A stretch of DNA of 64,000 nt, taken from contig OZ020310.1 of NCBI GenBank assembly GCA_963971305.1, positions 61,577,017 to 61,641,016 of the forward strand, written 5' to 3'. Origin of the DNA: Arcuatula senhousia (lineage: Eukaryota; Mollusca; Bivalvia; Mytilida; Mytilidae). Numbering within the stretch: position 1 is the stretch's first letter; each line of letters begins with the position of its first letter. A model generated the notes under the pieces. The model ran no database searches. It was given only the letters and a program-made list of their open reading frames with translations, and was not told the DNA's origin. Of the stretch, positions 54,384 to 64,000 are shown one piece after another. Made by a program: the position numbers and the translations under genes.

Positions 54384-55109
54384 TGTGCTGTAATTGCATT
54401 TCAAATATGTATTCCTAATTGGATTATTTATTTTCGTCTGATATTTACATCTGTTTAAATAACCACATGTTTTTTTATTCCTTTGGAAGTGTCCGGTATC
54501 CCTGTTGTAACGTAACACCTCCGGGATTATTACACAGGTTTTAGCTGCCTTCTCTCTCTCTCGTCTGATGAAATCAAAGTCGACACGTTTCTGGACCGCT
54601 CGTCTTTAGGAGTTAATCCTTGCCTACGCACAATGTAAGACATTTTAAGTTATTGTTAATCTTATTGTAAACCTTTCAGTTGTTAATTGTCATGTTTTAT
54701 TCATTTTTTAAAACATCGTATGTTATTGAAATTCTACTTTCGTTTTTGATAATATTTTCTGAAATTTACTCGACCTTGACTCTTGTCACCAAATTAGCCA
54801 ATGTAATTATTGATAACTTGATTTAGCTGTGCTTGCTTTTATAAATGAACTATATTTTCTAGAGTCTGTCTGTTTCGAAATGTGTATATCTTTCACGTTT
54901 CTAACATTTAATTAACTTTGAATTTGTAACTTTTTACGATTGAATATTTATCCGCTCGACCGATACACGTTACAATATCCTCATCGTTTTTCGATTTTGA
55001 GGACCTTTATTCACCTCTTCCATTGCCAAATATTATTTATGGCCTAATTGACAGACTATAAATTAGAAAAAAAATACTTGTTACGATTAATGATCGGCAA
55101 GTGTAACCA
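54384..55109 (+). repeat. Putative 3' LTR of the BEL/Pao element
   Basis: Begins TGTGCTGTAATTGC right after the purine tract and may end in GTGTAACCA near 55109 (TG...CA). It contains a CTCTCTCTCTCGTCTGATG pyrimidine stretch near 54550. No second LTR copy is in the window, so the right boundary is uncertain. Confidence 0.45.
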
Positions 55110-55124
55110 GTAATGGGCGTAAGA

Positions 55125-55150
55125 ACGATTGATTGATTGATTGATTGATT
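55125..55150. repeat. (GATT)n microsatellite
   Basis: Five to six GATT units at the junction between the putative LTR and the next relic. Confidence 0.85.
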
Positions 55151-55404
55151 GTTAGTTGTTTAATGTCCAGTTAGAACGAGAACCACCAGGTGTAATTCTC
55201 AAAACATATGGTGAAAACTGTAACTAATAAAATAACACTAATAAGTATACATTACGTAAGAATGAACTGTACAAGTTAAGATCAGTATAGCGATATAAAA
55301 CAAATAAGAGTTGCATCAGGATAAAATAAAGTCACGAGAATACGTTGCAACCGAATTATTGAAAATATAAAATATTACTTTACGAAATAAACACATAATA
55401 AGAT

Positions 55405-56325
55405 TATCTTGTTCTTCGACTGAGTAAATATGTCTATTTGATGAAAGACAATGCCGACAGGCCATCGTGTCCAACATATGGTGTTGTCCTTCAGAAGAAC
55501 CATATCTCCTTCGAGGTCTAGATGTTCTTCAGTCATCTTTTGCTGTGTAATTAGAGAAGGAATGTTTTCCTTCTTCCATCTTGCTTAGAACATGTTGGCT
55601 AATGCCTGCCCGCTTCTGCTTGTCAAGACAGAGATTTCAATTGTCTGAAAGTTCAGGGTGTTCTACAGAGAAGACATAGCCGGTCTTCTGTGTTTATAAC
55701 ATATTCGATGTGAGTAACAAAGGGTTGTCCGTGTCGGATGAAACTTGAACTAGATGCAAAGAGTGACTAATTGTTATGGCCTCTGCCATGAATTTATTGA
55801 GGCATTCCGTCGTTCCCTAGCTCTAAACATAGAATCTAGTAGTCTCCTTGTCACACCGGTAACTCATTCCAAGACGCCACCCATGTGAGATGTGTGTGGT
55901 GGGTTGGAGATGCACATGATGTAAGACCTCTTAAAAATAGTTGGACGGGATCGTCTTCTTTGTTGATAGCTTCGGTGCCAAGTTCCTTTGCGGCTGCTAT
56001 GAAATCGGTTCTTTTGTCTGAACGGAAGATCTTCGCTTTGCCTCTGATAGCGGAAAGCGTTTTGAATCGTCAGTGAAAGCAGGTGACCTCATCTCCTCTA
56101 CAAGGTTTTTGTGGACAGCTCAAGATACAAAACATGTACAGATAATTCCTCTGATGGCTCCTTCAGTGAAGTGATGACCCTGATGTTTGACGTCGTTATT
56201 ATGGTGTTTCACAAGCAGTGTAGCCAGGTAATGGCGTCCTGGAATAATGAGAGACCTTTTCTCCACTAGGATCAAGTATGTATTTTTTGTACGTCCACCG
56301 ACTCTTAATAGACGGAATTCACACA
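55405..56325 (-). pseudogene. BEL/Pao integrase and C-terminal region, decayed, opposite strand
   Basis: Minus strand from 56320: LRVGGRTKNTYL, then LIIPGRHYLATLLVKHHNND, VKHQGHHFTEGAIRG, which is the zinc-finger-like N-terminal region of BEL/Pao integrase (HH..C class). After a stop and deletion come SHMGGVLE (normally HASHMGG.WER), FHPTRTTLCYSHRICY-type sequence, then RWKKENIPSLITQQK and GDMVLLKDNTICWTRWPVGI, the C-terminal DNA-binding/chromodomain-like part. The central catalytic DDE region is largely missing. It belongs to a different insertion from the plus-strand gag relic. Confidence 0.7.
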
Positions 56326-56783
56326 GACACAAGACAAGTTACGTTAAGAAGGTATCTTTGGAATTTCTCCCTTCTTGTGAATGCAGTCTTAATCGTCACT
56401 ATTATTTTAGCCTATATGTGCTTAAATAGTGATGTTTTTGCATCATCATAGTCCTCGCTATTTGTATCTGTATATATTTGTACTCTAATGTTTAATGGTT
56501 TTTGTTGTTGTTTTTATTCTAACCGGATCAAATTTGTTTTTGACTGAGCTAATGGTACGCAATTAGGTAAATACCTGATTGCAAGTCTCAAAAAGAAATG
56601 AAAAAAAAGAAAATATCAAGGAAAATTTGCTTTGAATAATGCACACATCAGATAAACCAATCTACGTCGGAGCATCGATCCTTGATATAGCAAAGCATAT
56701 TTTGTATGACTGCTTGATAACCATATCAAAAAGAGCATGATAATCGTGTAGATATGTGTAATACATATGCCAATAGTAATATT
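56326..56783. other. No gene recognised
   Basis: AT-rich; nothing identified. Confidence 0.5.
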
Positions 56784-57155
56784 CTATATGTCAAAAGTAA
56801 TGATGTTTATCAAGACACGAATAGAAATAAACATTTCTATGATTTCAGTTACTTTTACACTTACGTTCCATACACAATGTAACGCAGGAGTGATGGGCAA
56901 ATTTAAAGATGACTGTAAAGGTTGAATAATGTCTGAGTTTATAAGCTTATAACCAAAACTTAAATCGTATATCGTTGTGTCTTCGATTGATGATCCAGCT
57001 AGTCGAACAATAATAAAAACAATAAAAACAAGTAGCAAAAGGAATTCAAAGGGCGACAATGCCACAAAATCTACGCCATGAATATTAGAAGCAGTGTTAT
57101 TTGACTGGTGTTGAATAATATGCATGATATGGACACAATTGATAGCATAATCCAT
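56784..57155 (-). CDS. Hypothetical 123-residue protein, unrecognised
   Basis: The longest non-repeat frame outside the BEL/Pao relic starts at an ATG (57155) and ends with a normal stop. About residues 36-52 form a hydrophobic segment (FEFLLLLVFIVFIIVRL) consistent with one membrane span. The remainder (SLNLPITPALHCVWNVSVKV) has no motif that I know. There is no splice or promoter evidence. In AT-rich DNA a frame of this length can occur by chance, so it may not be a gene; it could also be one exon. Confidence 0.25.
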   Translation of the reverse strand: MDYAINCVHIMHIIQHQSNNTASNIHGVDFVALSPFEFLLLLVFIVFIIVRLAGSSIEDTTIYDLSFGYKLINSDIIQPLQSSLNLPITPALHCVWNVSVKVTEIIEMFISIRVLINIITFDI

Positions 57156-57422
57156 GAAATTAACGTAGCAAGGTAAAAAATAAGTTAATCTGTATTTGGT
57201 GATAAATGCTATGTTTAAAATTTGTCATCCTCTTTCGCTCCTAACCTTTGTCGTATTTCAAAACAATAACTCTTTTGTAAATTAAGTAGGTAAAATCGGT
57301 TTTAAAAGTCTTATTTATTATTTGTGGTTTATAGAATTCAACTTCAATAAAAAAACATACAATTGCAATCGAAGACATTTATGTGTAAAAGAAATTGTGA
57401 AGGGGTGATAAATTCAGGAAGA
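57156..57422. other. No gene recognised
   Basis: Short AT-rich spacer before a repeat copy. Confidence 0.5.
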
Positions 57423-57807
57423 CAAGAGGCTCCCAGGAGCCTGAATCGCTCACCTGGTCTTAATATCAACCCTTTGAAGACTTTTGTATAGCTAAATGAG
57501 CTGAATATTTAAGCAAGCAACAACTTTTCTCTATATGCAATAGTTTTCATTCCACACGCCAAAAACACTATTTTTGCCTTTAAGGGGCTGTAATCCCTAT
57601 AGGGGGTCATCTGACAACTTCGACCATAGGAGACTTTTGTAGGGCTAAGTGAACTGAACATTTAAGCCAGCAACAGCTTTTCTCTATCTGCAATAGTTTT
57701 CATTCTATAGGCCAAAAACTCTATTTATTGTCTTTAAGGGGCCATAACCCCTATAAGGGGTCATCTGACAACTTTGACCTTATGGAGACTTTTGTAGAGC
57801 TAAATAA
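57423..57807 (+). repeat. 'aggctcccagg' interspersed repeat, 5' part (continues 59671-60158)
   Basis: Has the intact 5' palindrome AGGCTCCCAGGAGCCT and GAATCGCTCACCTGGTCT, then two and a half internal subrepeats. Cut at 'gagctaaataa' by the TAA-flanked insertion. Confidence 0.75.
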
Positions 57808-59670
57808 GGCACTTACCATTTTCATACGTTGGGGGGGGGGCTGGGATTTTATAACCTGATATTATATTTTTTTCTGTCCAAATCAAAGTTACAATTTTTT
57901 TTCTGCCCAAAGCAAAATCATAATTTTTTTTTTCAGACAAGTTCAGATTTTTTTTTACATTTGATTTTCTATTCGTAAACTGGTCTTTTATCAATTGTGT
58001 GAATTAGGCCAGTTCTTGGACTAATGACCCCACTAATTCATTCTCATTGTGGATACATTCATATTCAAAACATTAATATATTTCTTTAAGAAAAATGAGA
58101 TATGCGGAATATGTCAAACAAACTCTCATTAGGAGATGAAATGTACATTGGACTATTGTATTTTGATTTTGAATCATGCATATTCAAAAAATACATAAAT
58201 TTATAGAAAATGGGATATGGGGAGATATGGCAAATACATGTATGTCAGCCAACTTCTTTTGAAAGCACAAAGTAAAAAATTGAAAATAATTATAACCAGA
58301 ATCCCCCAAATTAACATTCAGCAATATTTATTTAAATGGACAAAGTCAAATAGCTGGATATCCAAATTCCCATTTTTTTTTCTTTAACAATTTTTTTGTT
58401 TCAAAAATGTGAAATCTTATTCTTATTCTAAAACTTATCAAGACTAGAAATGGAAGCAATATTTCATTTGTAATTGCCCTGGTTACCTTGTCACGTTGGG
58501 GACTTATCATACTGTTACCTTTTTAGGTTCACCTTTTTGCTTAAAAGTGTTTAAAAGTTAATCTCCCTGAACAGCAAGAAAACAAAGAAAAGCTCAAGAT
58601 TAAGCCACTAAGGGATCATAGAAAAACTAGCCTTTTAACTTGGTTAGGGATTATGTGAATTAACTAGCATACTTAAAACAGACACGGGGATCACTGAAGG
58701 CCTTAAAAGCTCTTGGGTAAATGATGCATAATCATCCATTCTTGTGATTTGCTGAACTTTTGTTAATCATGATTTCATTATTCATTTTAAAAGAATCATC
58801 ATATGAACTACAGAACATGGAAATATAAGAAATCTGTGAACAATTTCCAATGCTATCTTATAGACATCTATGGATCTACCAGTGGGATGAGAAGGTTTTG
58901 AAAAAAATATATATAATTTTATTTGCCAAGCGGGACATTAGTGTCTAAGATATACACACTTCAAATGTTTGTTTTCTAGGGGCGGCTGAAGGTCATGGAA
59001 ACTGAAAGACAACACAAAATGATAGAGGCTATACTCTGAAAGCGATGGGGGAAAAGCTTAGACCTGTTGACGATATATAGATCAGAAAACATACATATCT
59101 AACCATACGATAAATTCCAAATATAGAAAGCCTAAGGTCAATACTTTTGGAATAATCAGTTATGGAAATATTGATTCCTCGGGTAAACAAACTGACAGAC
59201 CAGTCTTAAACATTACACCCTTCTCAACTTCATGTATGGGTATAATAGGTTATGATAATTACATTGCAAGGTCTAAGGAATGCAATGTTACTTTTAATTA
59301 TCCTGATTGGTAGTAATAATACAGCAGATGTTCATATCATAACAGAACAAAACTATGTATGCATCTACTAAACATATCAATCAAAAGTGATACCAAATCG
59401 TAGCACATTATAATTTCAAATTTTAAACTATTACTAAAGGTAATGCTGAATAGGTTGATGTATGCCGAGCGAAGCGAGGCAGAAAAAAAAATCAGGCTTT
59501 TATCATTTAAGTTCAAAGAATGTACATATTTTTTTGGAAATTTATGAATATTTATTTTTTTTTCAGCTCCATTAGGAGCATTTTTATTTTTTTCTGTAAA
59601 AATTGAAATTAATATTTTTTTTTTTGAAAAAAATCCCAGGCCCCCCCACCAAAAGAAAATGGTTCGTGCC
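57808..59670. mobile_element. 1.86-kb terminal-inverted-repeat element with TAA target duplication
   Basis: The ends are GGCACTTACCATTTTC and GAAAATGGTTCGTGCC, each followed inwards by a G/C run (10 G near 57831, 8 C near 59640) and CTGGGATTTT / AAATCCCAGG. TAA flanks both sides within the host repeat. A 3-bp TWA duplication and GGCA-type ends suggest the PIF/Harbinger group. Near 59464 is 'gccgagcgaagcgaggc'. The only frame (64 codons, minus) is low complexity, so the element is non-autonomous. Confidence 0.75.
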
Positions 59671-60158
59671 TAAGATGAACATTTAAGCAAGCAACAGCTT
59701 CTCCCTATCTGCAATTGGTTTCATTCCATAGGCCAAAAACATGAAAAAATGCTATTTTTCACCTTTAAGGGGCCGTAATTCCATAAGGGGTCATCTGACA
59801 ACTTCGACTCAATGAAGACTTTTGTAGAGCTTTTGATGCTGAAGCAGTAGCGAGGCATCAGATTTCATCTTTCTCTTATATTTTTTGATTCACCAGCCAA
59901 AAAACAGTGATCTGACCCCCCCCTGGTCTATTTTTAGCAATGGCGGCCATGTTTTTCGACGAATCAAAAATCCCCCCATCAGTTCTGTGGGGGATACCCT
60001 AAAGTACCACCAGACCAAATTTGGTTTAAATTTGTGCAGCCGTTTCAGAGGAGAAGAAGTTTGAAGGAAAGTTAACGACGACGACGACGACGGACGACGA
60101 CGACGACGGACGCCAAGTGATGACAATAGCTCACATAGCCTTTGGCAAGGTGAGATAA
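59671..60158 (+). repeat. 'aggctcccagg' interspersed repeat, 3' part with complete terminus
   Basis: Resumes at 'gatgaacatttaagcaagc', then 'gcaatggcggccatgttttt', a (GAC)n-type run at 60076-60113 and CGCCAAGTGATGACAATAGC, ending with TCACATAGCC-TTTG-GCAAGGTGAGA, a decayed terminal hairpin. The 92-codon minus-strand frame is repeat-derived. Confidence 0.75.
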
Positions 60159-60305
60159 ATAATGGCAATCAACAAAATCTTTACTATTCAGGAAAGGTTG
60201 TCAGCTCCTTCTTTGTTGCAATTCTAGTAAATACGACGTCAAAGGATTCATAACGCTGTAACGAAACTATAAAAAACGATGAAAGAAGCCAATGTACTTA
60301 TGGAG

Positions 60306-60530
60306 CAACAGAATGTCAAAAGACCGAGATGGTAGAGACAAAACTAATTATCAACAACAAGAACGGGACAAATACAGACAACATGTATGACACGGAAACA
60401 CAAAAAACTACTGAAAATAAATCAAAATTAAAAAGTATGAGATGTGGAACAAATGTACGCAGGGATCAATATAACATAGAAAATGTCAAGATCCGCAATG
60501 GAAAACAGCCATTAGTATTACAGTGTTACC
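60306..60530 (-). repeat. 3' end fragments of Penelope-like families A and B, minus strand
   Basis: 'gaatgtcaaaagaccgag', 'caacaagaacgggacaaa' and 'acatgtatgacacggaaaca' are the complement of family A's 3' end. From 60430 'gagatgtggaacaaatgta' and 'atggaaaacagccattagta' resemble the outer end of family B. The 118-codon plus-strand frame at 60329-60685 begins inside these repeats and is not accepted as a gene. Confidence 0.55.
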
Positions 60531-61499
60531 CGAGAGTTATACTTGTAATGTTCTACATCCTTTCTAATTATCTTGGAAAAAAACTATTTGAATCCCACAA
60601 CTTATTTTTTAACATCTTTCTTTGTGTTACTATTTGTTTCTTGCAATCGAGTATTCAGATCTACTTTCATTACAATTTTGGTTAAAACGTCTTTGAGTCT
60701 TGTATAGGCGGAATATGCATCGTTTGTTATTTTCAGCAGATTAGGATTTGTCATCTGCTAAAAAGAATGGTACAAGCGGTTCCTTTTTAACCACTGCTTG
60801 TAGAACAGAGGTGCTCAAGTGTAATCACATGCCTGGTCGTGAGAAATGTCTGACACGAATTTACCATAAAGTTTGCGTATTTTTCATTCAATACTGTTGG
60901 TTTTTTACCTTCCATTGTTTTGATTTCAAAACTGCTGATGAGAGGCTACTCTTTCAAATATCGATATACAGCATAACCAAATTAACCGTTTCTATACCCG
61001 TTTTGGTACTGTATTATATATTATAACTCTTCAGTCGCTTTTGATATAGTTTTATCATGTCATCTTTTTCCCTGGTAATTATGTAATGTCTTTTTTTTTC
61101 TTCCTGGTGAATATATTTGACTTTTTTCATTCATGTATTTCACTTTGTTTCTGTGTTTTGAAAATAGAAATCACACTGTAATTAATGACAATTTGGATAA
61201 AGTGTCATTGTTGTGTATTTATATACTGATGAAATGATTATGCATATCAGATGTCATTACTTGGTACAATGTATATTATGTACAACCAAGAGTCTCACAT
61301 TCATTTGCAATTGATTCTCTAAGTTCGGTATTTTTGTTATAACCTTAATTCATGTAGTAAAATAGAAAGGAACTAGAAAAGCAAAGAGGAACTAATGGGG
61401 CATTCGAGTGTCACAAGTCCGATAGGCCAACGAAGAACTACACACTAGAGAGTATATTATTAACCCTCCCCCTTCTCCCCACAAAAAAGAGAGATCTAG
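60531..61499. other. No supported gene; one cysteine-containing frame at 60748-61026
   Basis: A 92-codon frame (ACRTEVLKCNHMPGREKCLT in the middle) has four cysteines in its first half and hydrophobic residues after. It opens with TTG rather than ATG and has no known domain. It could be an exon remnant or chance. Confidence 0.3.
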
Positions 61500-61540
61500 A
61501 AATACAAATGACAACAAAGTTCCAGACAATAAATTTTGCT

Positions 61541-61584
61541 ACGCCTGACGCGCGTTTCGTCTATTCAAGACTCATCAGAGGCGC
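61541..61584 (-). ncRNA. Type I hammerhead ribozyme, intact
   Basis: All core positions and stems match the copies at 2.1-3.9 kb. Confidence 0.86.
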
Positions 61585-61897
61585 TCTACCAAAATATTGA
61601 AAATGCCAAACACTGTATGAATATGAAGAGCATAGAACAGTATAACCAAAAATACCAAACTGGGGAACCAAATTATTACTAAGATATTCAACCTATGTCT
61701 GGGGTAGGAAGAACCTTAGGGATTAGACAATTTTGAAATTTAGACGGATAATTTATAGCTTTGATGTATTCTCCAACTCAAAAGTGTTGGTGCCGGAGCG
61801 GGCTAACCTCGGGGAATTTAAACTCCACCAGCAGTGCTAACTTTCACGTGTGTTCGAAATACAAATGACAACAAAGTTCTAGACAACAAATTTTGCT

Positions 61898-61941
61898 ACG
61901 CCTGATGCGCGTTTCGTCTATTCAAGACTCATCAGAGGCGC
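61898..61941 (-). ncRNA. Hammerhead, mutated stem III
   Basis: GTC on the cleavage side has become ATC (GAAACGCGCATC), breaking the C-G pair of the 2-bp stem III. CTGATGA, GAAA and stems I and II are intact. Strongly reduced activity is expected. Confidence 0.75.
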
Positions 61942-62190
61942 TCTACCAAAATATTGAAAATGCCAAACACTGTATGATAATGAAGAGCATAGAACAGTAA
62001 AACCAAAAATACCAAACTGGGGAACCAAATTATTACTAAGATATTCAACCTATGTCTGGGGTAGGAAGAACCTTGGGGATTAGACAATTTTGAAATTTAG
62101 ACGGATTATTTAAGGCTTTGATGTATTCTCCAACTCAAAAGTGTTGGTGCCGGAGCGGGCTCACCTCGGGGAATTTAAACTCCACCAGCA

Positions 62191-63899
62191 AAAGGATTAA
62201 AGGAATCATTTTCTGTCATGTGCGTGTTTTTTTAAACCCAAACATCACAATCACCATTTATAAAAAAAAAACAAAAGTATTCGAATAATCAAGTCAGGAC
62301 CACTGCGATCTTCAATTTTTCCGGTATGCCTTCCTTCTTTTGTCTCGTCTGATGGACATTTGAAATTGATTCTCCCCAAGTTTGGTAATTTGTTATTTGC
62401 TTTATTTACGAAAATAGATATTTAATAAAAGGATATGGAGTAAATGAACATTTAACCATATTACATATGTTAACTCCCACATTTTTATTTTTTTTTTTTC
62501 ATTATCTGTATGGCCATTTCGGAATTTTATTTCTCATCAGCACCACTAAATCCAAGCATAGGAGATCCACAATTCAAAAAATGTGTTGAAAAATGCCTTA
62601 AACCAAATGAAATCCGAATTATCTGTATTATCACATATATCAACAGACAAACTACGATAAAGGGAGTTTAGAATTTTCATAAATTAAGATAATAATATGA
62701 AACAAAGTGTACATGTGAGAAATAATCTTATGTACAAGTACACCACATCTAAAACAATGTAGAGCATACATCTGAAAAAAATTAAACAAGCAACATCTTT
62801 TGACAACATGTAGATAAGGTAGATGGGATGTTTATCCCTGAGCATCTTTTTGCACATCAAAATCATCTATCATAATTTTGAATTTTATTATGTTTGTTAT
62901 TTTTAGTGGTTTCTTTTGGACTCACTAAACATCAAAATTGACAAATATCACAAAAAATGGTATAAATGTATCTTATTTTTCAAATACTTTCCCTTACTTT
63001 TTAAGGGGAGATAATTTATATAGAATTAATAGGGAAAATTAAGATTTTTCATTTTTTTCGTAAATTTTGCTGGTGAACTTTATTTTTTATTGAATTTTTT
63101 TTTAAATCTATGGAGTATATTATTTTAAATAGCAGGAAATGTAAATTTTTCCTATTGTGTCTATATTAAAATGTACCAAAACCATGCATTTTTTCAAATC
63201 CAATTTATACAAAAATTCTTATGGTAAACTTTTAATTCTATTATCAAGATTTGAAGAACCTTTCTAGAAAATAAAGGTAATAACAAAACTACCGAACTTG
63301 AATGATCAATCTCATAGTCCAGAGAAAATGACAAAAACGAATCAGTCATACCGGAGAACTGGTGGATTGCAATGGTCCTGACTTGGTACAGGCATTTCAA
63401 ACGAAATGGTGGGTTAAACCAGGTTTTAAGGCGCCAAACCTCCCACTTACATTGCGATCTTCAAGTCTATAATATATAGTTACGTAAACAAATATTATGC
63501 ACTGTAAAATTTGCAATTGCTTAGCTCATACATGTAATATATAAATTGAGCGATGCTGTAATATTTACTCGGAATAAAGTTTCTAAAGTTGAACAAGATA
63601 TGAAATGGAAATTAACATAAGCAAAATCTCGAATTTCTGAGAGTTGTAATGAAACCAGAAGAATCGAAGATCGCAATGGTCCTGACTTGGTACCAGAACT
63701 TAGAACTAACTGTTAACAAAATTTGAGAAAATTCTATGGACAAATTATAAGACACCCCGTCTACCTTAAAACCTTTCGGTGGCAAACTGTATAAGTCACA
63801 AGTTTACATTTTAAAAACAAAAATTCTCAAAATTATAAACCATTCAACTCTCCGAAACTTTGTTTCATAATCTTCCAAAATTGTTAGACTTAAATCTTA
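62191..63899. other. No gene recognised
   Basis: AT-rich. The phrase 'gcaatggtcctgacttggta' occurs at 63371 and 63675, with an inverted relative at 62297, suggesting remnants of a short dispersed repeat. Two 60-68 codon minus-strand frames lack features. Confidence 0.45.
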
Positions 63900-64000
63900 C
63901 TCTTACTCTTACTCTTCCGGAGCACCCGAGTTCACTCTTGTTACGACTTGAGTTCGTGTTGTTGATTTCTGTTTGGTTGTTTTTATGTTTTGTGTTTCCT
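63900..64000 (+). repeat. 3' end of Penelope-like family A, cut by window edge
   Basis: After a short (CTTACT)n run come 'cttccggagcacccgagttc' and 'gacttgagttcgtgttgttg', matching 12.84, 20.2, 30.06 and 36.43 kb. Confidence 0.6.

Larger units (their letters stand above)
61500..62190 (-). repeat. Hammerhead-containing tandem repeat, about 1.9 units
   Basis: Two head-to-tail units (first period 357 bp) of the same family as 2045-4003. It starts at 'aaatacaaatgacaac' and ends at 'aaactccaccagca'. Divergence from the 2-4 kb array is a few percent, by eye. In RNA sense the 3' end coincides with the other loci and the 5' end differs. Confidence 0.87.

Noticed and set aside
60329..60685. 118-codon plus-strand frame
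   Set aside because: Its first half is antisense to Penelope-like family A and B 3' ends; the rest is a hydrophobic AT-rich stretch.
1..64000. tRNA, rRNA or snRNA genes
   Set aside because: No cloverleaf with A and B boxes and no rRNA or snRNA core sequence could be recognised by eye; a tRNAscan-SE and Rfam scan would be decisive.

Overview
The window looks like AT-rich nuclear DNA of a marine bivalve, most probably a mussel (Mytilus or a close relative). The reasons are the dense interspersed repeats, BEL/Pao and Penelope-like retroelement relics, short degenerate TTAGGG-type repeats, and coding remnants of families expanded in bivalves. Nothing prokaryotic or viral was seen, and no intact host gene could be supported. 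The open frames longer than 60 codons are mostly translated repeats or decayed mobile elements.

Layout. 1-890: 3' end of a Penelope-like element (family B), minus strand. 760-2000 and 14618-15836: a diverged duplication. 2045-4003: 5.5 head-to-tail 358-bp units, each with a complete minimal type I hammerhead ribozyme core on the minus strand. About 5.0-5.8 kb: two broken copies of a methyltransferase-like exon. 6.4-9.3 and 10.1-12.7 kb: a second duplication, one copy with a LINE fragment and the other with a small hairpin-ended element. 18.2-19.0 kb: 44-bp minisatellite. 19.6-20.4 kb: Penelope-like family A remnant. 20.9-21.7 kb: dead retrozyme-like units on the opposite strand. 21.9-25.2 kb: one interspersed repeat with other elements nested in it. 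25.2-27.9 kb: a third duplication. 28.2-28.7 and 33.0-37.2 kb: a roughly 45-bp minisatellite broken up by insertions. 28.7-33.0 kb: Penelope-like pol remnants. 37.7-39.5 kb: two head-to-head copies of the 'aggctcccaggagcct' repeat. 40.4-41.2 kb: NHL-type (TRIM-like) pseudogene. 47.4-49.1 kb: foldback element built from ATCGAGATCTCGAT words, followed by a 21-bp minisatellite and telomere-like repeats. 50.9-55.1 kb: BEL/Pao gag-protease relic with a probable 3' LTR. 55.4-56.3 kb: a separate BEL/Pao integrase relic on the minus strand. 57.4-60.2 kb: repeat copy interrupted by a TAA-flanked element. 61.5-62.2 kb: a two-unit hammerhead array.

How the parts fit. The most notable system is the hammerhead-bearing 358-bp repeat, which matches the architecture of metazoan retrozymes (small non-autonomous elements moving through self-cleaved, probably circular RNA). 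At all four loci the RNA-sense 3' boundary is the same and the 5' boundary differs, as expected for target-primed reverse transcription. Penelope-like reverse transcriptases, a proposed source of the needed enzyme, lie in the same window but are dead: both readable catalytic YxDD boxes have lost the second aspartate. Another recurring pattern is a group of short elements with a GGAC-rich run followed by a terminal hairpin whose 5' arm repeats the element's own left end. All family assignments come from reading by eye, with no database search.
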